64,000 nucleotides of DNA from Enterobacter sp. 638 (GTDB lineage Bacteria; Pseudomonadota; Gammaproteobacteria; Enterobacterales; Enterobacteriaceae), in the NCBI RefSeq assembly GCF_000016325.1, contig NC_009436.1:310001-374000 (forward strand), written 5' to 3'. The notes below the pieces were generated by a model. It was not told where the DNA came from. It worked only from the letters and a program-made list of their open reading frames with translations, and ran no database searches. Of the stretch, positions 30,002-39,296 are shown in pieces; positions within the stretch are counted from its first letter, which is position 1, and every line of letters begins with the position of its first letter. A program made the translations under genes and the position numbers.

Positions 30002-32278
30002 ATGCCATCTCGCCGCCCGCCCTTTTTTGCCAGCGCCCGTGGCCGCCTGCTGATTTTTAATCTGCTGGTGGTAGCCGTGACGTTGATGGTCAGCGGCGTG
30101 GCGGTGCTCGGTTTTCGGCATGCCAGCCAGATACAGGAGCAGGTCCAGCAGCAAACGCTGAACGACATGACCGGCAGCATGAATCTGGCGCGCGACACCG
30201 CGAATGTGGCGACGGCGGCGGTGCGCTTGTCGCAGGTGGTGGGGGCGCTGGAGTACAAAAGCGAGGCGGATCGGCTCAAGCAAACGCAGATGGCGCTGCG
30301 CCACTCGCTGGAACAACTCGCCGATGCGCCGCTGGCGCAGCAGGAACCGGCTTTGGTGGCGCGAATTATTCGCCGCAGCAATGAATTACAGCAAAGCGTG
30401 ACCGGGATGCTCGAGCGCGGACAGCGCCGCCATCTGGAACGCAACGAGCTGTTGAGCTCGCTCTATCAAAGCCAAAGCTTTTTGCGCCATTTGCAGGACA
30501 TCAACCTTCGCGTTGGCGGCGATGTGCCGGATGCACAACTGCTTGGCGAGATGGACCGGCTGCTGATGGCCGCCATTGAAACCCCGTCACCGCGCGCCAC
30601 TATCCAGCAACTGAATGCAGTGATGGCCTCTCTGCCGCAGTCGGTGATTGATTTTGTGCTGCCAGATTTCAACGCCGAGCTGCGCAAGCTCGCGCCGCTG
30701 TCAAAGCAGCTTGAAGAGAGCGATCTGGCGATCAGCTGGTACATGTTTCACATCAAAGCGCTGGTGGCGATTTTAAACAGCGATATCAATCAGTACGTGG
30801 CGCAGGTGGCGCAGGCGTCGGAATTACGCATCGCGCAGAGCCATAAAGAGCTGCGCTCGATCAGCGTGTTTATCAGCGTTTTTGCGCTGCTGGCGCTGAT
30901 CATCACCGGCTGCGCATGCTGGTATATCTACCGCAATTTAGGTTCCAACCTCACGGCCATTTCCCGCGCCATGTCGCGGCTGGCGCACGGCGAGCCGGAT
31001 GTGTCGGTGCCTGCGCTACAGCGGCGCGATGAGCTGGGCGAACTGGCGCGCGCGTTCAACGTGTTTGCCCGCAACACCGCCTCGCTTGAGCACACCACCC
31101 GGCTGCTGAAACAAAAAACCACGCAGATGGAAATCGACAGACTGGAGCGTCAGGGGCTGGAAGAAGCCCTGCTGCACAGCCAAAAAATGAAAGCCGTCGG
31201 CCAGCTCACGGGCGGGCTGGCGCATGATTTTAACAATCTGCTGGCGGTGATTATCGGCAGCCTTGAGCTGGCGAATCCCGACTCGCCGGACGCGCCGCGC
31301 ATTACCCGTGCGCTCAAAGCCGCCGAGCGTGGGGCGTTGCTCACGCAGCGCCTGCTGGCCTTTTCACGCAAACAATCTCTGCATCCACACGCGGTCGAGA
31401 TGAAGCCGCTGCTGGAAAATCTCGGCGAATTGATGTGCCACTCTTTGCCGGCCACCATCACGCTGGACATTGAGGCGCAGCACCCCGCATGGCCCGCGTG
31501 GATTGACGTCAGCCAGCTGGAAAACGCCATTATCAATCTGGTGATGAACGCCCGCGATGCGATGGAAGGCGAGGGCGGCATTATCAGGATCCGCACATGG
31601 AATCAGCGTGTTACCCGCAGCGATGGACGCCGACAGGATATGGTGGCGCTGGAAGTCATCGACCACGGCAGCGGCATGTCCCAGGAGGTGAAATCGCGGG
31701 TGTTTGAGCCGTTCTTCACCACCAAGCAGACCGGCAGCGGCAGCGGACTGGGCCTGTCGATGGTCTACGGATTCGTGCGCCAGTCAGGCGGGCGCGTGGA
31801 AATCGAAAGCGCGCCGGGGCAAGGCACGACCGTGCGGCTCCAGCTCCCGCGGTCATTGCAGCAGGTGATGATTGAGGATGAAACGCAGGCGGCAAGTGCG
31901 TCACCGCAAAGCGATCGGCTGGTGCTGGTGCTCGAGGATGAAGCCGACGTGCGTCAGACGCTGTGCGAGCAGTTGCATCAGCTTGGCTATTTAACCCTGG
32001 AAGCTGAAAACGGCGAACAGGCGCTGAAAATGCTGGGATCCTCGCCCGATATCGAAATTTTTATCAGCGACTTAATGCTGCCAGGCGGCATGAGCGGGGC
32101 GGAGGTGATTCACCACGTTCGCACGCATTTCCCGCTTCTTCCTGTGCTTCTGGTGAGCGGCCAGGATTTGCGTCCAACGCACAATCCACAGCTGCCGGAT
32201 GTGGAGCTATTGCGCAAACCGTTCACGCGTGCGCAGCTGGCGCAGGCGCTGCGAAGAATTGCAAAAATGGAACATTAA
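30002..32278 (+). CDS. Hybrid sensor histidine kinase of the rare-sugar locus
   Basis: 758-residue membrane sensor kinase. TM1 about 14-37, a mostly helical periplasmic domain (about 38-287), TM2 about 288-312, then HAMP (about 313-365), a dimerisation/phospho-acceptor domain with His 408 in GGLAHDFNN, an ATPase domain ([25 protein letters not shown]), and a C-terminal receiver with Asp 690 ([10 protein letters not shown]). There is no Hpt domain, so phosphate passage from the receiver to a separate regulator is unexplained. Probable partner is the OmpR-type regulator at 22190. The sensed ligand may be the transported sugar or its binding protein (inference). GGAG lies about 10 bases before the ATG. 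Confidence 0.9.
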   Translation: MPSRRPPFFASARGRLLIFNLLVVAVTLMVSGVAVLGFRHASQIQEQVQQQTLNDMTGSMNLARDTANVATAAVRLSQVVGALEYKSEADRLKQTQMALRHSLEQLADAPLAQQEPALVARIIRRSNELQQSVTGMLERGQRRHLERNELLSSLYQSQSFLRHLQDINLRVGGDVPDAQLLGEMDRLLMAAIETPSPRATIQQLNAVMASLPQSVIDFVLPDFNAELRKLAPLSKQLEESDLAISWYMFHIKALVAILNSDINQYVAQVAQASELRIAQSHKELRSISVFISVFALLALIITGCACWYIYRNLGSNLTAISRAMSRLAHGEPDVSVPALQRRDELGELARAFNVFARNTASLEHTTRLLKQKTTQMEIDRLERQGLEEALLHSQKMKAVGQLTGGLAHDFNNLLAVIIGSLELANPDSPDAPRITRALKAAERGALLTQRLLAFSRKQSLHPHAVEMKPLLENLGELMCHSLPATITLDIEAQHPAWPAWIDVSQLENAIINLVMNARDAMEGEGGIIRIRTWNQRVTRSDGRRQDMVALEVIDHGSGMSQEVKSRVFEPFFTTKQTGSGSGLGLSMVYGFVRQSGGRVEIESAPGQGTTVRLQLPRSLQQVMIEDETQAASASPQSDRLVLVLEDEADVRQTLCEQLHQLGYLTLEAENGEQALKMLGSSPDIEIFISDLMLPGGMSGAEVIHHVRTHFPLLPVLLVSGQDLRPTHNPQLPDVELLRKPFTRAQLAQALRRIAKMEH

Positions 32279-32360
32279 TTTAAGAATTTAACAAGGATAT
32301 CAACGCAACGGAGAGTGCTAATCTGCGCAAAATTTAGCAGATTGGGATATAAAGGGAATT

Positions 32361-33023
32361 ATGCCAGTACTGACGAGAGGGGACTCACATATGATCGTGA
32401 TGCCTACAACTTACAGCCCAAAAACAGTCGCCCGCTCATTCAATATTGTTGAAGAACTTGAGCTTTCAGGGCGCGTGTTGAATGTAATTTATGACAGCCA
32501 GACGCCTCGGGCTGCCATTATCGACGCTGACATTGAAATGTTTGATGGTGTCCCCCGCCATCGCGTTGTGGCTGCGCTGGATTTGCAGCGTAAAACTCAT
32601 TTAGGTAAAGATATTGTTGCCGTCGAACGCTGTTGGGAAGATGCAAATCTCATTCAGGTTGAGGGGATATGCGTTGATCCTGCCGAGCGTGACAAGGGGT
32701 TAGCGACGCGTCTTTATGAAGCGTTAATCCTGAAATGTGGCATTACGCTTGTCAGCGATTTTGAGCAATATGATGGCGGAAAAATGCTTTGGCAAAAGAT
32801 TGCTCGTGAGTCTGACCAGATCGCGGTATTCGTATTGGACACTGAACAAAGTGCTTTCTGGCCTTATGATGGAAGTAAGGTGCTTTACGATGGTGGCTGT
32901 ATCCCGGAGGAAAAAATATGGAGTATTTCACCCGATCAAAAATGCCATGGGATTGTTTTAGTCGCTGAGAATAAACAGCGAGCCAGTCAATTGATGGAAG
33001 ACGCTACCCGCTCTCGAATTTGA
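32361..33023 (+). CDS. GNAT-like acyltransferase domain protein, function unknown
   Basis: 220-residue protein I do not recognise as a named family. The stretch IQVEGICVDPAERDKGLATRLYEALI (residues about 94-119) has the form of the GNAT acetyl-CoA-binding motif A (V/I-x-P-x-x-x-x-x-G-x-A/G), so an N-acyltransferase fold is likely. The C-terminal third shows no clear domain. ATG at 32361 has AAAGGG six bases before it; an internal ATG at 32391 is an alternative. It stands alone between the kinase gene and yjdP, is more AT-rich than its neighbours and is absent from K-12 at this place, so it was probably acquired. Confidence 0.65.
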   Translation: MPVLTRGDSHMIVMPTTYSPKTVARSFNIVEELELSGRVLNVIYDSQTPRAAIIDADIEMFDGVPRHRVVAALDLQRKTHLGKDIVAVERCWEDANLIQVEGICVDPAERDKGLATRLYEALILKCGITLVSDFEQYDGGKMLWQKIARESDQIAVFVLDTEQSAFWPYDGSKVLYDGGCIPEEKIWSISPDQKCHGIVLVAENKQRASQLMEDATRSRI

Positions 33024-33092
33024 GATTCCTCCGCTACTCCCGGTTTACGCCGTTGATTAACGTACAGCCAGCCCACCTGCGAGACTGGCATT

Positions 33093-33416
33093 ATGAAAAA
33101 ATACGCTTCTGCCCTGTTATTTGGTCTGCTGTCTCTAACCAGCCAGCTGGCACATGCCGACATTGTTGACGATGCTATCGGCAACATTCAGCAGGCGATT
33201 AACGACGCCTACACTCCCAGCAGCAATAGCCGCCGGGATGAAGATGATGATCGCTATGAAGACCGTCGTCGCAACGACAGCCGTCAGTATGACGACCGAC
33301 GACGCCAGCTTGAAGACCGCCGCCGTCAGTTAGATGACAGACAGCGCCAGCTCGATCAGGACAGACGTCAGCTTGAAGACGATGAACAGCGGCTGGAAGA
33401 CAATTACGATCGGTAG
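33093..33416 (+). CDS. yjdP: YjdP, small exported charged protein
   Basis: 107-residue protein with a Sec signal peptide (cleavage after SQLAHA, about residue 22). The mature part from residue 50 is a highly charged helical repeat: DRRRQLEDRRRQLDDRQRQLD and similar seven-residue units, likely a single alpha-helix or coiled coil in the periplasm. E. coli YjdP (109 residues) sits at the same place, ahead of the convergent phn operon. Function unknown. Confidence 0.88.
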   Translation: MKKYASALLFGLLSLTSQLAHADIVDDAIGNIQQAINDAYTPSSNSRRDEDDDRYEDRRRNDSRQYDDRRRQLEDRRRQLDDRQRQLDQDRRQLEDDEQRLEDNYDR

Positions 33417-33480
33417 CCGTCGGCGAGAGTGAGTGCGTCGGATGATCCGCACTCATGCGCAGACCGCGAACGCTCAGGCT

Positions 33481-33966
33481 TTACTCTTTGACTTCGGCTT
33501 GCGCATTCTCTGTTGGGATTTTCACGAGGGCTGGACGCACATATTTTTTATCTCCGCGGCCAGGAAGATAAGGCACAAACCTGCCCATGATCAGCCCGGC
33601 CAACAGCCCGGGACCCGTTGCCATCCAGAAAATCACTGAATCGACAGAGCCTGAATAAATCAGCCCGTAAAGTGTGGCAATCACTGAACCCATTGCCCCG
33701 CAAGCGAGTGATCTGTGCCAGGCGTGCTGATAAATTTGCGGCGGAAGGCAGGCCGCAGCGATCCCGGTCAGCAGGGCAGAAACCCCTCCCAGAAACCACG
33801 TCACGGCCATAAAAAACGGAAAATTCAGGACGATTTGCAGCAAGAGGTTTTCCGCCGTGCGGTGATTGGTGAGCAGTTCGCCGGCGAAGGTAACAGGGAC
33901 GCCGAGATGCGGTCCCAGTAAAGCAAACCAGCAGGCGTGATGGAAAATACGGCGTGTTTTGGTCAT
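33481..33966 (-). CDS. Small inner-membrane protein, function unknown
   Basis: 161-residue protein with about four hydrophobic helices (roughly residues 12-32, 40-75, 85-110 and 118-138) and a basic C-terminal tail. I do not recognise the family. Start chosen at MTKTRRIFHH (33966): it is preceded by AAGGGG at six bases spacing, inside a strong hairpin (see separate entry). Longer readings run back through that hairpin. It is convergent with yjdP and lies next to the higBA cassette; not part of the K-12 gene order. Confidence 0.65.
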   Translation of the reverse strand: MTKTRRIFHHACWFALLGPHLGVPVTFAGELLTNHRTAENLLLQIVLNFPFFMAVTWFLGGVSALLTGIAAACLPPQIYQHAWHRSLACGAMGSVIATLYGLIYSGSVDSVIFWMATGPGLLAGLIMGRFVPYLPGRGDKKYVRPALVKIPTENAQAEVKE

Positions 33967-33972
33967 GAAAGT

Positions 33973-33998
33973 CCCCTTCAGATAGTCATTTGAAGGGG
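33973..33998 (-). promoter_or_regulatory. Hairpin sequestering the ribosome binding site
   Basis: On the minus strand CCCCTTCA, a 10-base loop, then TGAAGGGG, followed by ACTTTC and the ATG at 33966. The Shine-Dalgarno AAGGGG is wholly inside the 8-bp stem, so translation would be low until the stem opens (heat, ligand or a trans factor). Confidence 0.7.
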
Positions 33999-34036
33999 AG
34001 CATAAACAGCGTAAGTGAAGTGACAGTGAAGTGGTG

Positions 34037-34080
34037 TCAATCCAGCACCAAAACCATCCCGTCGTACCCCGCTTCAAACC
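34037..34080. repeat. 44-bp direct repeat, distal copy (att-like)
   Basis: Identical over 44 bases to 34975-35018, which is the stop codon and last codons of phnP. Here it is a stranded copy beyond the higA gene. Identity ends sharply on its right side, where phnP coding sequence would continue. With the other copy it brackets a 938-bp unit containing higBA. Confidence 0.92.
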
Positions 34081-34089
34081 AAAAACGAG

Positions 34090-34509
34090 TTACAGGAACC
34101 ATTCCGGTCTCACACCGAAGCGTGCAGAAAGCGCCTTAATGTGGGTGATGGTCAGAGAGCGTTGTCCGGATAAGATTTGGCTGACCAGTGATTTCGAACC
34201 AATCTCTTCTTTCAGATCAGCGTAAGAAAGCTTGTACTGATCGATCAGCGTGCGCAGCAGAGCAACGCCGACAGGCATTTCAGCGACAGATTTATTAAAC
34301 TCAGCGAAGCGGTCGCTATTATTTTCATAGTCGGCAATTTTGCTCGCGAGGAAGTCAATCAGGGGATTTTCATCGTCTTTCTCGATCAGATAATCCACCA
34401 GCGCCAGGGCTTCGCGATAATCACTCTCTGAAGAACTGCCACCCAGGAAAGGAACAGCGTCGACGAGTTGTTTAGTGGCCTCAATGGCTCTTGCGGTATC
34501 AGTGATCAT
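34090..34509 (-). CDS. higA: HigA antitoxin
   Basis: 139-residue antitoxin with a C-terminal Xre-type helix-turn-helix (about residues 80-135: KLSYADLKEEIGSKSLVSQILSGQRSLTITHIKAL). It is collinear with E. coli K-12 HigA (138 residues). It neutralises HigB and, with it, represses the operon through the inverted repeats ahead of higB. Toxin-first order and a four-base overlap with higB (ATGA) are typical of this family. The 3' end reaches to 10 bases from a 44-bp repeat of the phnP end. Confidence 0.9.
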   Translation of the reverse strand: MITDTARAIEATKQLVDAVPFLGGSSSESDYREALALVDYLIEKDDENPLIDFLASKIADYENNSDRFAEFNKSVAEMPVGVALLRTLIDQYKLSYADLKEEIGSKSLVSQILSGQRSLTITHIKALSARFGVRPEWFL

Positions 34510-34817
34510 TCTTTGTTCTCCCTGTAGTAGCGGTTCAACTTATCGTATTCAGAGTGGGTGACGATATGCTTCACGTAAAAGCGTTTATTCACAAAATTGA
34601 TGTAAGCGACAATCCTCAAGTTGTTGCCCCCCACATCTAATACCCACCATTTATTCCGATGCTTAAAATTATCCAGACTCGGTATTAACGTTCTCAGTTC
34701 TGTCGGTGAAACAAAATCTGTCTCACGAAGTAAGCGGTACAACGCCAGAAGAGCTAACGAATCGTTTGGGTAGTGCTTTGCCGCTTCCTCAAAAGGCTCT
34801 TTCGAAATGACGTGCAT
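34506..34817 (-). CDS. higB: HigB toxin, ribosome-dependent mRNA interferase
   Basis: 103-residue type II toxin of the RelE-like HigB_toxin family, collinear with E. coli K-12 HigB (104 residues). Recognisable core: IPSLDNFKHRNKWWVLDVGGNNLRIVAYINF and HIVTHSEYDKLNRYY. HigB cleaves mRNA on translating ribosomes. Start at MHVISK; another ATG lies three bases earlier. Gene order toxin-antitoxin. It is preceded by two inverted-repeat operators and sits in the cassette flanked by 44-bp direct repeats. Confidence 0.9.
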   Translation of the reverse strand: MHVISKEPFEEAAKHYPNDSLALLALYRLLRETDFVSPTELRTLIPSLDNFKHRNKWWVLDVGGNNLRIVAYINFVNKRFYVKHIVTHSEYDKLNRYYRENKE

Positions 34818-34835
34818 CATGCATGACTTCCATCC

Positions 34836-34890
34836 GTTTACATTATGTGAACACTGTAGCACCACACCTGGTCGTTCACAATATGTAAAC
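34836..34890 (-). promoter_or_regulatory. Paired HigA operators of the higBA promoter
   Basis: Two 17-bp imperfect palindromes, GTTTACATTATGTGAAC at 34836-34852 and GTTCACAATATGTAAAC at 34874-34890, 38 bp apart and nearly reverse complements of one another. They lie 19-73 bases ahead of higB, where an autorepressed TA promoter is expected. Confidence 0.75.
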
Positions 34891-34974
34891 TATGTATTAT
34901 TTTTAACTCTCATAAATCACCTTCTGCTGGGGAAAAGTGAGCTATCCCATAGCGCTCAGGTAGAGACTTAAAAC

Positions 34975-35018
34975 TCAATCCAGCACCAAAACCATCCCGT
35001 CGTACCCCGCTTCAAACC
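34975..35018. repeat. 44-bp direct repeat, proximal copy (end of phnP)
   Basis: Last 44 bases of phnP including its TGA (complement at 34975-34977), identical to 34037-34080. This is the copy that keeps phnP whole. Confidence 0.92.
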
Positions 35019-35733
35019 CGTCTGGCAATGGGTTATCCATCAGCCACACGTCAAACTGGTGGCTGATGTGAGTCAAAATTACCTGCGGGCAGCCAATCAC
35101 CTCATTGAGTGCGATAATCGTGTTCAGATCGCAATGATTACGCGGCGTTTCCTCGCACGGCGCGTGGCTGCAATCGATAACGATGCACTGCGGTTGGTTG
35201 TTGAGCAGAAATTTTACCGTTTTTTCCGGCAGCCCGGCGGTGTCAGACAGCCACGCCACGCGGCTGTGCGCGCTTTCCAGCAGATAGCCAAACGTCAGCT
35301 TAGAGTGGTTCAGCGGCAGCGGCGTCACCCGTAAACCCTGGAGTTCGAACATCACAAAGGATTCTACTGTGTGGCTGAAATCCAGAATACCGGGATGTTT
35401 GAACAGATCGTCGCAGCCCGCGTCGTCCGGCGGGGCGTACACGGGAATGGTTGCGCCCACGCCCCAGCGTAGCGGGAACAGCCCCTGTACGTGATCCATA
35501 TGGTAATGCGTCAGCAAAAACTGCTGAAAACTGCCCGCCGGCCAGTCATCCATCAGATGCGGAATACCCGCGTCCAGCAGCGTCACCGCGTCGTTGAATT
35601 TGACCGCCGCGCTGCACGGGCGACGGCGATGAGCCTCCTGTAATCGCGCCCGACGACATGCCGCGCAGTCGCAGCCAAAGACCGGCACCAGCTGCGCGCC
35701 GCCCGTTCCCATCAGCGTAATCGTCAAACTCAT
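34975..35733 (-). CDS. phnP: Phosphoribosyl 1,2-cyclic phosphate phosphodiesterase PhnP
   Basis: 252-residue metallo-beta-lactamase-fold enzyme that opens the cyclic phosphate made by C-P lyase to ribose 1,5-bisphosphate. The HxHxDH metal motif is at about residues 75-82 ([10 protein letters not shown]), with further ligands in LNHSK, LSDTAG and [10 protein letters not shown] structural zinc site is suggested by the N-terminal [14 protein letters not shown]. Full E. coli length. Last gene of the phn operon. Its final 44 bases are duplicated beyond the higBA cassette, so the cassette entered here without damaging the gene. Confidence 0.96.
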   Translation of the reverse strand: MSLTITLMGTGGAQLVPVFGCDCAACRRARLQEAHRRRPCSAAVKFNDAVTLLDAGIPHLMDDWPAGSFQQFLLTHYHMDHVQGLFPLRWGVGATIPVYAPPDDAGCDDLFKHPGILDFSHTVESFVMFELQGLRVTPLPLNHSKLTFGYLLESAHSRVAWLSDTAGLPEKTVKFLLNNQPQCIVIDCSHAPCEETPRNHCDLNTIIALNEVIGCPQVILTHISHQFDVWLMDNPLPDGFEAGYDGMVLVLD

Positions 35734-35742
35734 AGCGCCTCC

Positions 35743-36177
35743 TTACAGAGGTTTAGTGAATCTATAGTGGCTCTGGGCATACCCTTCGCGAAGATAAAAA
35801 CGGTGGGCATCGACGCGCTTCACGCTGGTCGACAGCTCCGTCATCTCCGCACCCACTTTGCGCGCTTCGTCTTCGGCCCAGGCCAGCAGCTGGCTACCGA
35901 CCTTCAGACCGCGCGCCTGCGGCAGTACCACCAGCTCCTGAATTTCGCCGATCCAGTTAACGTGATGGAGGTGAAATTGCAGATGCAGGCCAATCATGCC
36001 GACGGTCTGTCCGTCCAGATCCGCCAGCTGATAATGCATGTTGCGATCCTGAAGATTGGCGAGAAAGCCCGCCAGAAACGCGTCACGATCGAATTCCGCC
36101 TGTTTGAGTTCGCAAATCAGGCCGTAAACGGCCTGAGCATCTTCAGGGGTGGCGGGGCGGAGTTCACAGGCAGGCAT
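35743..36177 (-). CDS. phnO: Aminoalkylphosphonate N-acetyltransferase PhnO
   Basis: 144-residue GNAT enzyme acetylating aminoalkylphosphonates with acetyl-CoA, protecting the cell and allowing their degradation. Motif A is visible in [29 protein letters not shown]. Same length as E. coli PhnO and highly similar. Overlaps phnN by 14 bases. Confidence 0.95.
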   Translation of the reverse strand: MPACELRPATPEDAQAVYGLICELKQAEFDRDAFLAGFLANLQDRNMHYQLADLDGQTVGMIGLHLQFHLHHVNWIGEIQELVVLPQARGLKVGSQLLAWAEDEARKVGAEMTELSTSVKRVDAHRFYLREGYAQSHYRFTKPL

Positions 36178-36718
36178 GGCGTTTTTCCTTCTGGCGAATA
36201 AGCGCGATCAAATTATCGACTGACTGTAGCAAACTTCCGTCGTTATTGAGGAGATAACAGTCGGATGGCGTATAGCGCGCGGCGCGCTCCAGCCGCTCGT
36301 CAATCTCACGCGCGGTTTCCCGCCCTCGGTTTTGCAGGCGATGACGCAGCACGTCAGGCGAGACCTGCAAACAGACCGGCAGCAGCGCCTGTCCGTACCG
36401 GGCGCGCGCCTGTTGCAAATGGGCGCGCGAACCGTTCACCAGCACGTCAAATCCGGCATGCAGCCACAGGTCGATCTCCACGCCGACGCCGTAATAAAAG
36501 CCGTTCGCGTGCCAGCTCAGTACCAGTAAATTTTGCCCGGCGCGGGTAAAAAATTCCTGCTCGCTCAGGGCGATATGGTTCTCGCTGCCTGCATTGGCCG
36601 CACGCGTAATGTAACGATGCGCCACTAACAGCCGTGTATGTTCCTGCTGGCGCAGCGCCGTCAGCAGGCTGTCTTTTCCGGAGCCAGACGGCCCCATTAG
36701 CCAGATCAGTTTTCCCAT
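36164..36718 (-). CDS. phnN: Ribose 1,5-bisphosphate phosphokinase PhnN
   Basis: 184-residue P-loop kinase converting ribose 1,5-bisphosphate to PRPP with ATP. Walker [12 protein letters not shown] at residues 9-19, guanylate-kinase-like fold. It joins phosphonate breakdown to nucleotide synthesis. Its ATG overlaps the phnM stop. Confidence 0.95.
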   Translation of the reverse strand: MGKLIWLMGPSGSGKDSLLTALRQQEHTRLLVAHRYITRAANAGSENHIALSEQEFFTRAGQNLLVLSWHANGFYYGVGVEIDLWLHAGFDVLVNGSRAHLQQARARYGQALLPVCLQVSPDVLRHRLQNRGRETAREIDERLERAARYTPSDCYLLNNDGSLLQSVDNLIALIRQKEKRHACL

Positions 36719-37854
36719 CAGAACACCCGTTTTCCCTGACGCCAGACGTGGTCAATATGAACGTGCTCGCCTTTGCGATGCGCCAGCACCAGGTCGGCTC
36801 GTTTGCCTTCACCGATGACGCCGCGATCCTGTAGGTTCAGCGCATCCGCCGGGTTTTTGGTCACCAGACGAATCGCCTGCGGCAGGGTAAAGCGGTTGCC
36901 TGCATCGTCGGCAACGAGGAAAGCCGCATCCAGCAGGCTGGCGGGATAATAGTCGGACGAGAGAATATCCAGCAGCCCGAGCGAGGCAAGCTGGCTGGCG
37001 GCAACGTTGCCGGAATGCGATCCGCCGCGCACGATATTCGGCGCACCCATCAGGACGTTCATCCCGTGCTTACGTGAGGCTTCTGCCGCTTCGAACGTGG
37101 TGGGAAATTCGGCGATCACGCTGCCAAGCTGATGGGACTCGAGAACATGATCGTGCGTGGCGTCGTCATGACTCGCGAGGGCAATATTGCGCTCCCGGCA
37201 CATCGCGGCAATTGACAGCCGGTTCGGCTGCGACCATTGCGCGGCCAGCGCCAGCTGTTCCTCTTCGTAGCGCGCCATTTCATCATCGCTGAGCGAATAT
37301 TTGCCCTGATAATATTCACGATACTTTTCAATATTGGCGAACTGGCGCTGACCCGGCGAGTGATCCATTAACGAGACCAACGACACCGGCTCGCGGCCAA
37401 CCAGCTTTTCAAACAGCGGCAGGGTGGTGTGATGCGGCAGTTCGCAGCGCAGATGCAGGCGGTGTTCGGCGCGATTCAGGCCGCGCTTCTGTGTATCTTC
37501 CACCGCATTAATCATCTTTTCGAGGTTTTCCAGGCGATCACCGCCGTCACGCACATCGCCAATCGCCACCGCGTCCAGCACGGTGGTGATCCCGCTGGCG
37601 ACCATCAGCGCGTCGTGGCTGCTCATCGCCGAATGGGCGGGCCAGTCCACCTTCGGGCGCGGCGTGAAGAATTTGTCGAGGTTATCGGTGTGCAGTTCGA
37701 TAAGCCCCGGCAACAGCCAGCCGCCTTCGCCGTCCATCGCCGCAGGCGTTCGGCTTTGCGTTTCGGCAAAGGCGCGGATTTCGCCGTCCTGGACTTCAAT
37801 CGATCCTTCGACGACCTCGTTTTCCAGCACCAGTTTGACGTTATTGATAATCAT
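36718..37854 (-). CDS. phnM: Triphosphate ribosyl phosphonate diphosphatase PhnM
   Basis: 378-residue amidohydrolase-superfamily enzyme that removes pyrophosphate from ribose-1-phosphonate 5-triphosphate. Metal-site stretches: [12 protein letters not shown] near residue 50, [10 protein letters not shown] and [10 protein letters not shown]. Same length as E. coli PhnM. Overlaps phnL by four bases and phnN by one. Confidence 0.96.
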   Translation of the reverse strand: MIINNVKLVLENEVVEGSIEVQDGEIRAFAETQSRTPAAMDGEGGWLLPGLIELHTDNLDKFFTPRPKVDWPAHSAMSSHDALMVASGITTVLDAVAIGDVRDGGDRLENLEKMINAVEDTQKRGLNRAEHRLHLRCELPHHTTLPLFEKLVGREPVSLVSLMDHSPGQRQFANIEKYREYYQGKYSLSDDEMARYEEEQLALAAQWSQPNRLSIAAMCRERNIALASHDDATHDHVLESHQLGSVIAEFPTTFEAAEASRKHGMNVLMGAPNIVRGGSHSGNVAASQLASLGLLDILSSDYYPASLLDAAFLVADDAGNRFTLPQAIRLVTKNPADALNLQDRGVIGEGKRADLVLAHRKGEHVHIDHVWRQGKRVF

Positions 37855-38531
37855 GGTGCGACTCCCATGGCATGCAAACGATCCGCCACGCGATCGCGCA
37901 CCGTAGCGTCGTGAAAGATCCCGACGATCGCTGCACCCCGCGTTTTGGCGTGTTCAATCAGTTCGACGACGGCGGCGCTGTTTTTGGCGTCTAGCGAGGC
38001 GGTCGGTTCATCGAGCAGTAAAATGGGGTAATCGACGATAAACCCGCGCGCGATATTCACGCGCTGCTGCTCCCCGCCGGAAAATGTCGATGGCGCGAGA
38101 TGCCACAGGCGTTGCGGTACGTTCAGGCGCGTCAGCAAATTCGCGGCCTTTGCGGCACACGCTTCGCGCGGCACGCCCAGATCCAGCAGCGGCTGCATCA
38201 CCACGTCGAGGGCGGAGATCCGCGGGATCACCCGCAGGAACTGGCTCACCCAGCCGATCGTCGCCCGACGCACTTCCAGCACTTTGCGCGCCGGGGCCTG
38301 CACCAGATCCACCCATTCATCACCGTGGCGAATATGAATATGCCCTTCGTCGGGCAAATAGTTGGCGTACAGCGAGCGCAAAAGCGTCGATTTTCCACTG
38401 CCGGAATGACCGTGTAGCACCACGCATTCGCCGCCGTTTACCTCGAGCGAGGCGTTTTGCAGGACCGGCAGGCGCACGCCGTTTTGCTGATGGAGCACAA
38501 ACGTTTTACTGACATTTTCTACGCGGATCAT
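37851..38531 (-). CDS. phnL: C-P lyase ABC-type subunit PhnL
   Basis: 226-residue ATPase-like protein with Walker [12 protein letters not shown], signature [13 protein letters not shown] and Walker [13 protein letters not shown]. PhnL works with PhnG, PhnH and PhnI in attaching the phosphonate to ATP-derived ribose, not in transport. E. coli length. Overlaps phnM by four bases. Confidence 0.95.
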   Translation of the reverse strand: MIRVENVSKTFVLHQQNGVRLPVLQNASLEVNGGECVVLHGHSGSGKSTLLRSLYANYLPDEGHIHIRHGDEWVDLVQAPARKVLEVRRATIGWVSQFLRVIPRISALDVVMQPLLDLGVPREACAAKAANLLTRLNVPQRLWHLAPSTFSGGEQQRVNIARGFIVDYPILLLDEPTASLDAKNSAAVVELIEHAKTRGAAIVGIFHDATVRDRVADRLHAMGVAP

Positions 38532-38540
38532 GTTGACCTC

Positions 38541-39296
38541 TTAGTTCTGCAAAACGGATGACACCAGCAGCTGCGTGTAGGGGTGATGCGGATCGTCGAG
38601 CACTCGGTCGGTTAAACCACTTTCCACCACCTGGCCCTGCTTCATGACCAGCAAACGATCCGCCAGCAGACGTGCTACGCCTAAATCGTGGGTGACAATC
38701 ACCACCGCGAGATCCAGTTCCACCACCAGCCCGCGCAGCAAATCCAGCAGCCGCGCCTGGACCGACACGTCCAGTCCACCGGTTGGCTCATCCATAAACA
38801 CCAGTTTTGGATGGGTCACCAGATTGCGGGCGATTTGCAGGCGCTGCTGCATCCCGCCGGAAAACGTGGTCGGCAGGTCGTCAATGCGCGACGCGGGGAT
38901 TTCCACCTCCTCCAGCCACTGCTGGGCGGTGGCGCGGATATTGCCGTAATGGCGTGCGCCGGTGGCCATCAGCCGTTCACCGATGTTCCCGCCCGCCGAC
39001 ACCTGGCGGCGCAGTCCGTCCATCGGGTGCTGATGCACCACGCCCCATTCGGTGCGCAGCAGACGGCGGCGCTCGGCTTCACTCATGCCGTACAGCGACT
39101 CATCCTGATAGCGAATTTCGCCATTTTGCGGCGTTAAGCGCGCGGAAATAGATTTCAGCAGCGTGGTTTTGCCTGAGCCGGATTCACCGACAATGCCCAG
39201 CACTTCGCCCGGCCACAGCTCAAACGACACGTCGCTAAAGCCTTTTCCTGGCGCGTATAAATGGGTCAGATTATTCACCGAAAGCAGCGGTTTCAT
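38541..39296 (-). CDS. phnK: C-P lyase core ABC protein PhnK
   Basis: 251-residue ABC-type ATPase that docks on the PhnGHIJ core complex. Walker A GESGSGKTTLL, signature FSGGMQQRLQIAR, Walker B LVFMDEPTGGLD. The start at 39296 (MKPLLSVNNL) overlaps the phnJ stop (ATGA); a reading that starts 135 bases earlier overlaps phnJ and is discarded. Confidence 0.95.
   Translation of the reverse strand: MKPLLSVNNLTHLYAPGKGFSDVSFELWPGEVLGIVGESGSGKTTLLKSISARLTPQNGEIRYQDESLYGMSEAERRRLLRTEWGVVHQHPMDGLRRQVSAGGNIGERLMATGARHYGNIRATAQQWLEEVEIPASRIDDLPTTFSGGMQQRLQIARNLVTHPKLVFMDEPTGGLDVSVQARLLDLLRGLVVELDLAVVIVTHDLGVARLLADRLLVMKQGQVVESGLTDRVLDDPHHPYTQLLVSSVLQN

Noticed and set aside
29754..30060. Short open frames inside the repeat arrays
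   Set aside because: They are translations of palindromic repeats, appear in several frames and have no ribosome sites.
34081..34974. Prophage or large genomic island at phnP
   Set aside because: Only higBA and its control region lie between the direct repeats. There is no integrase, recombinase or phage gene.
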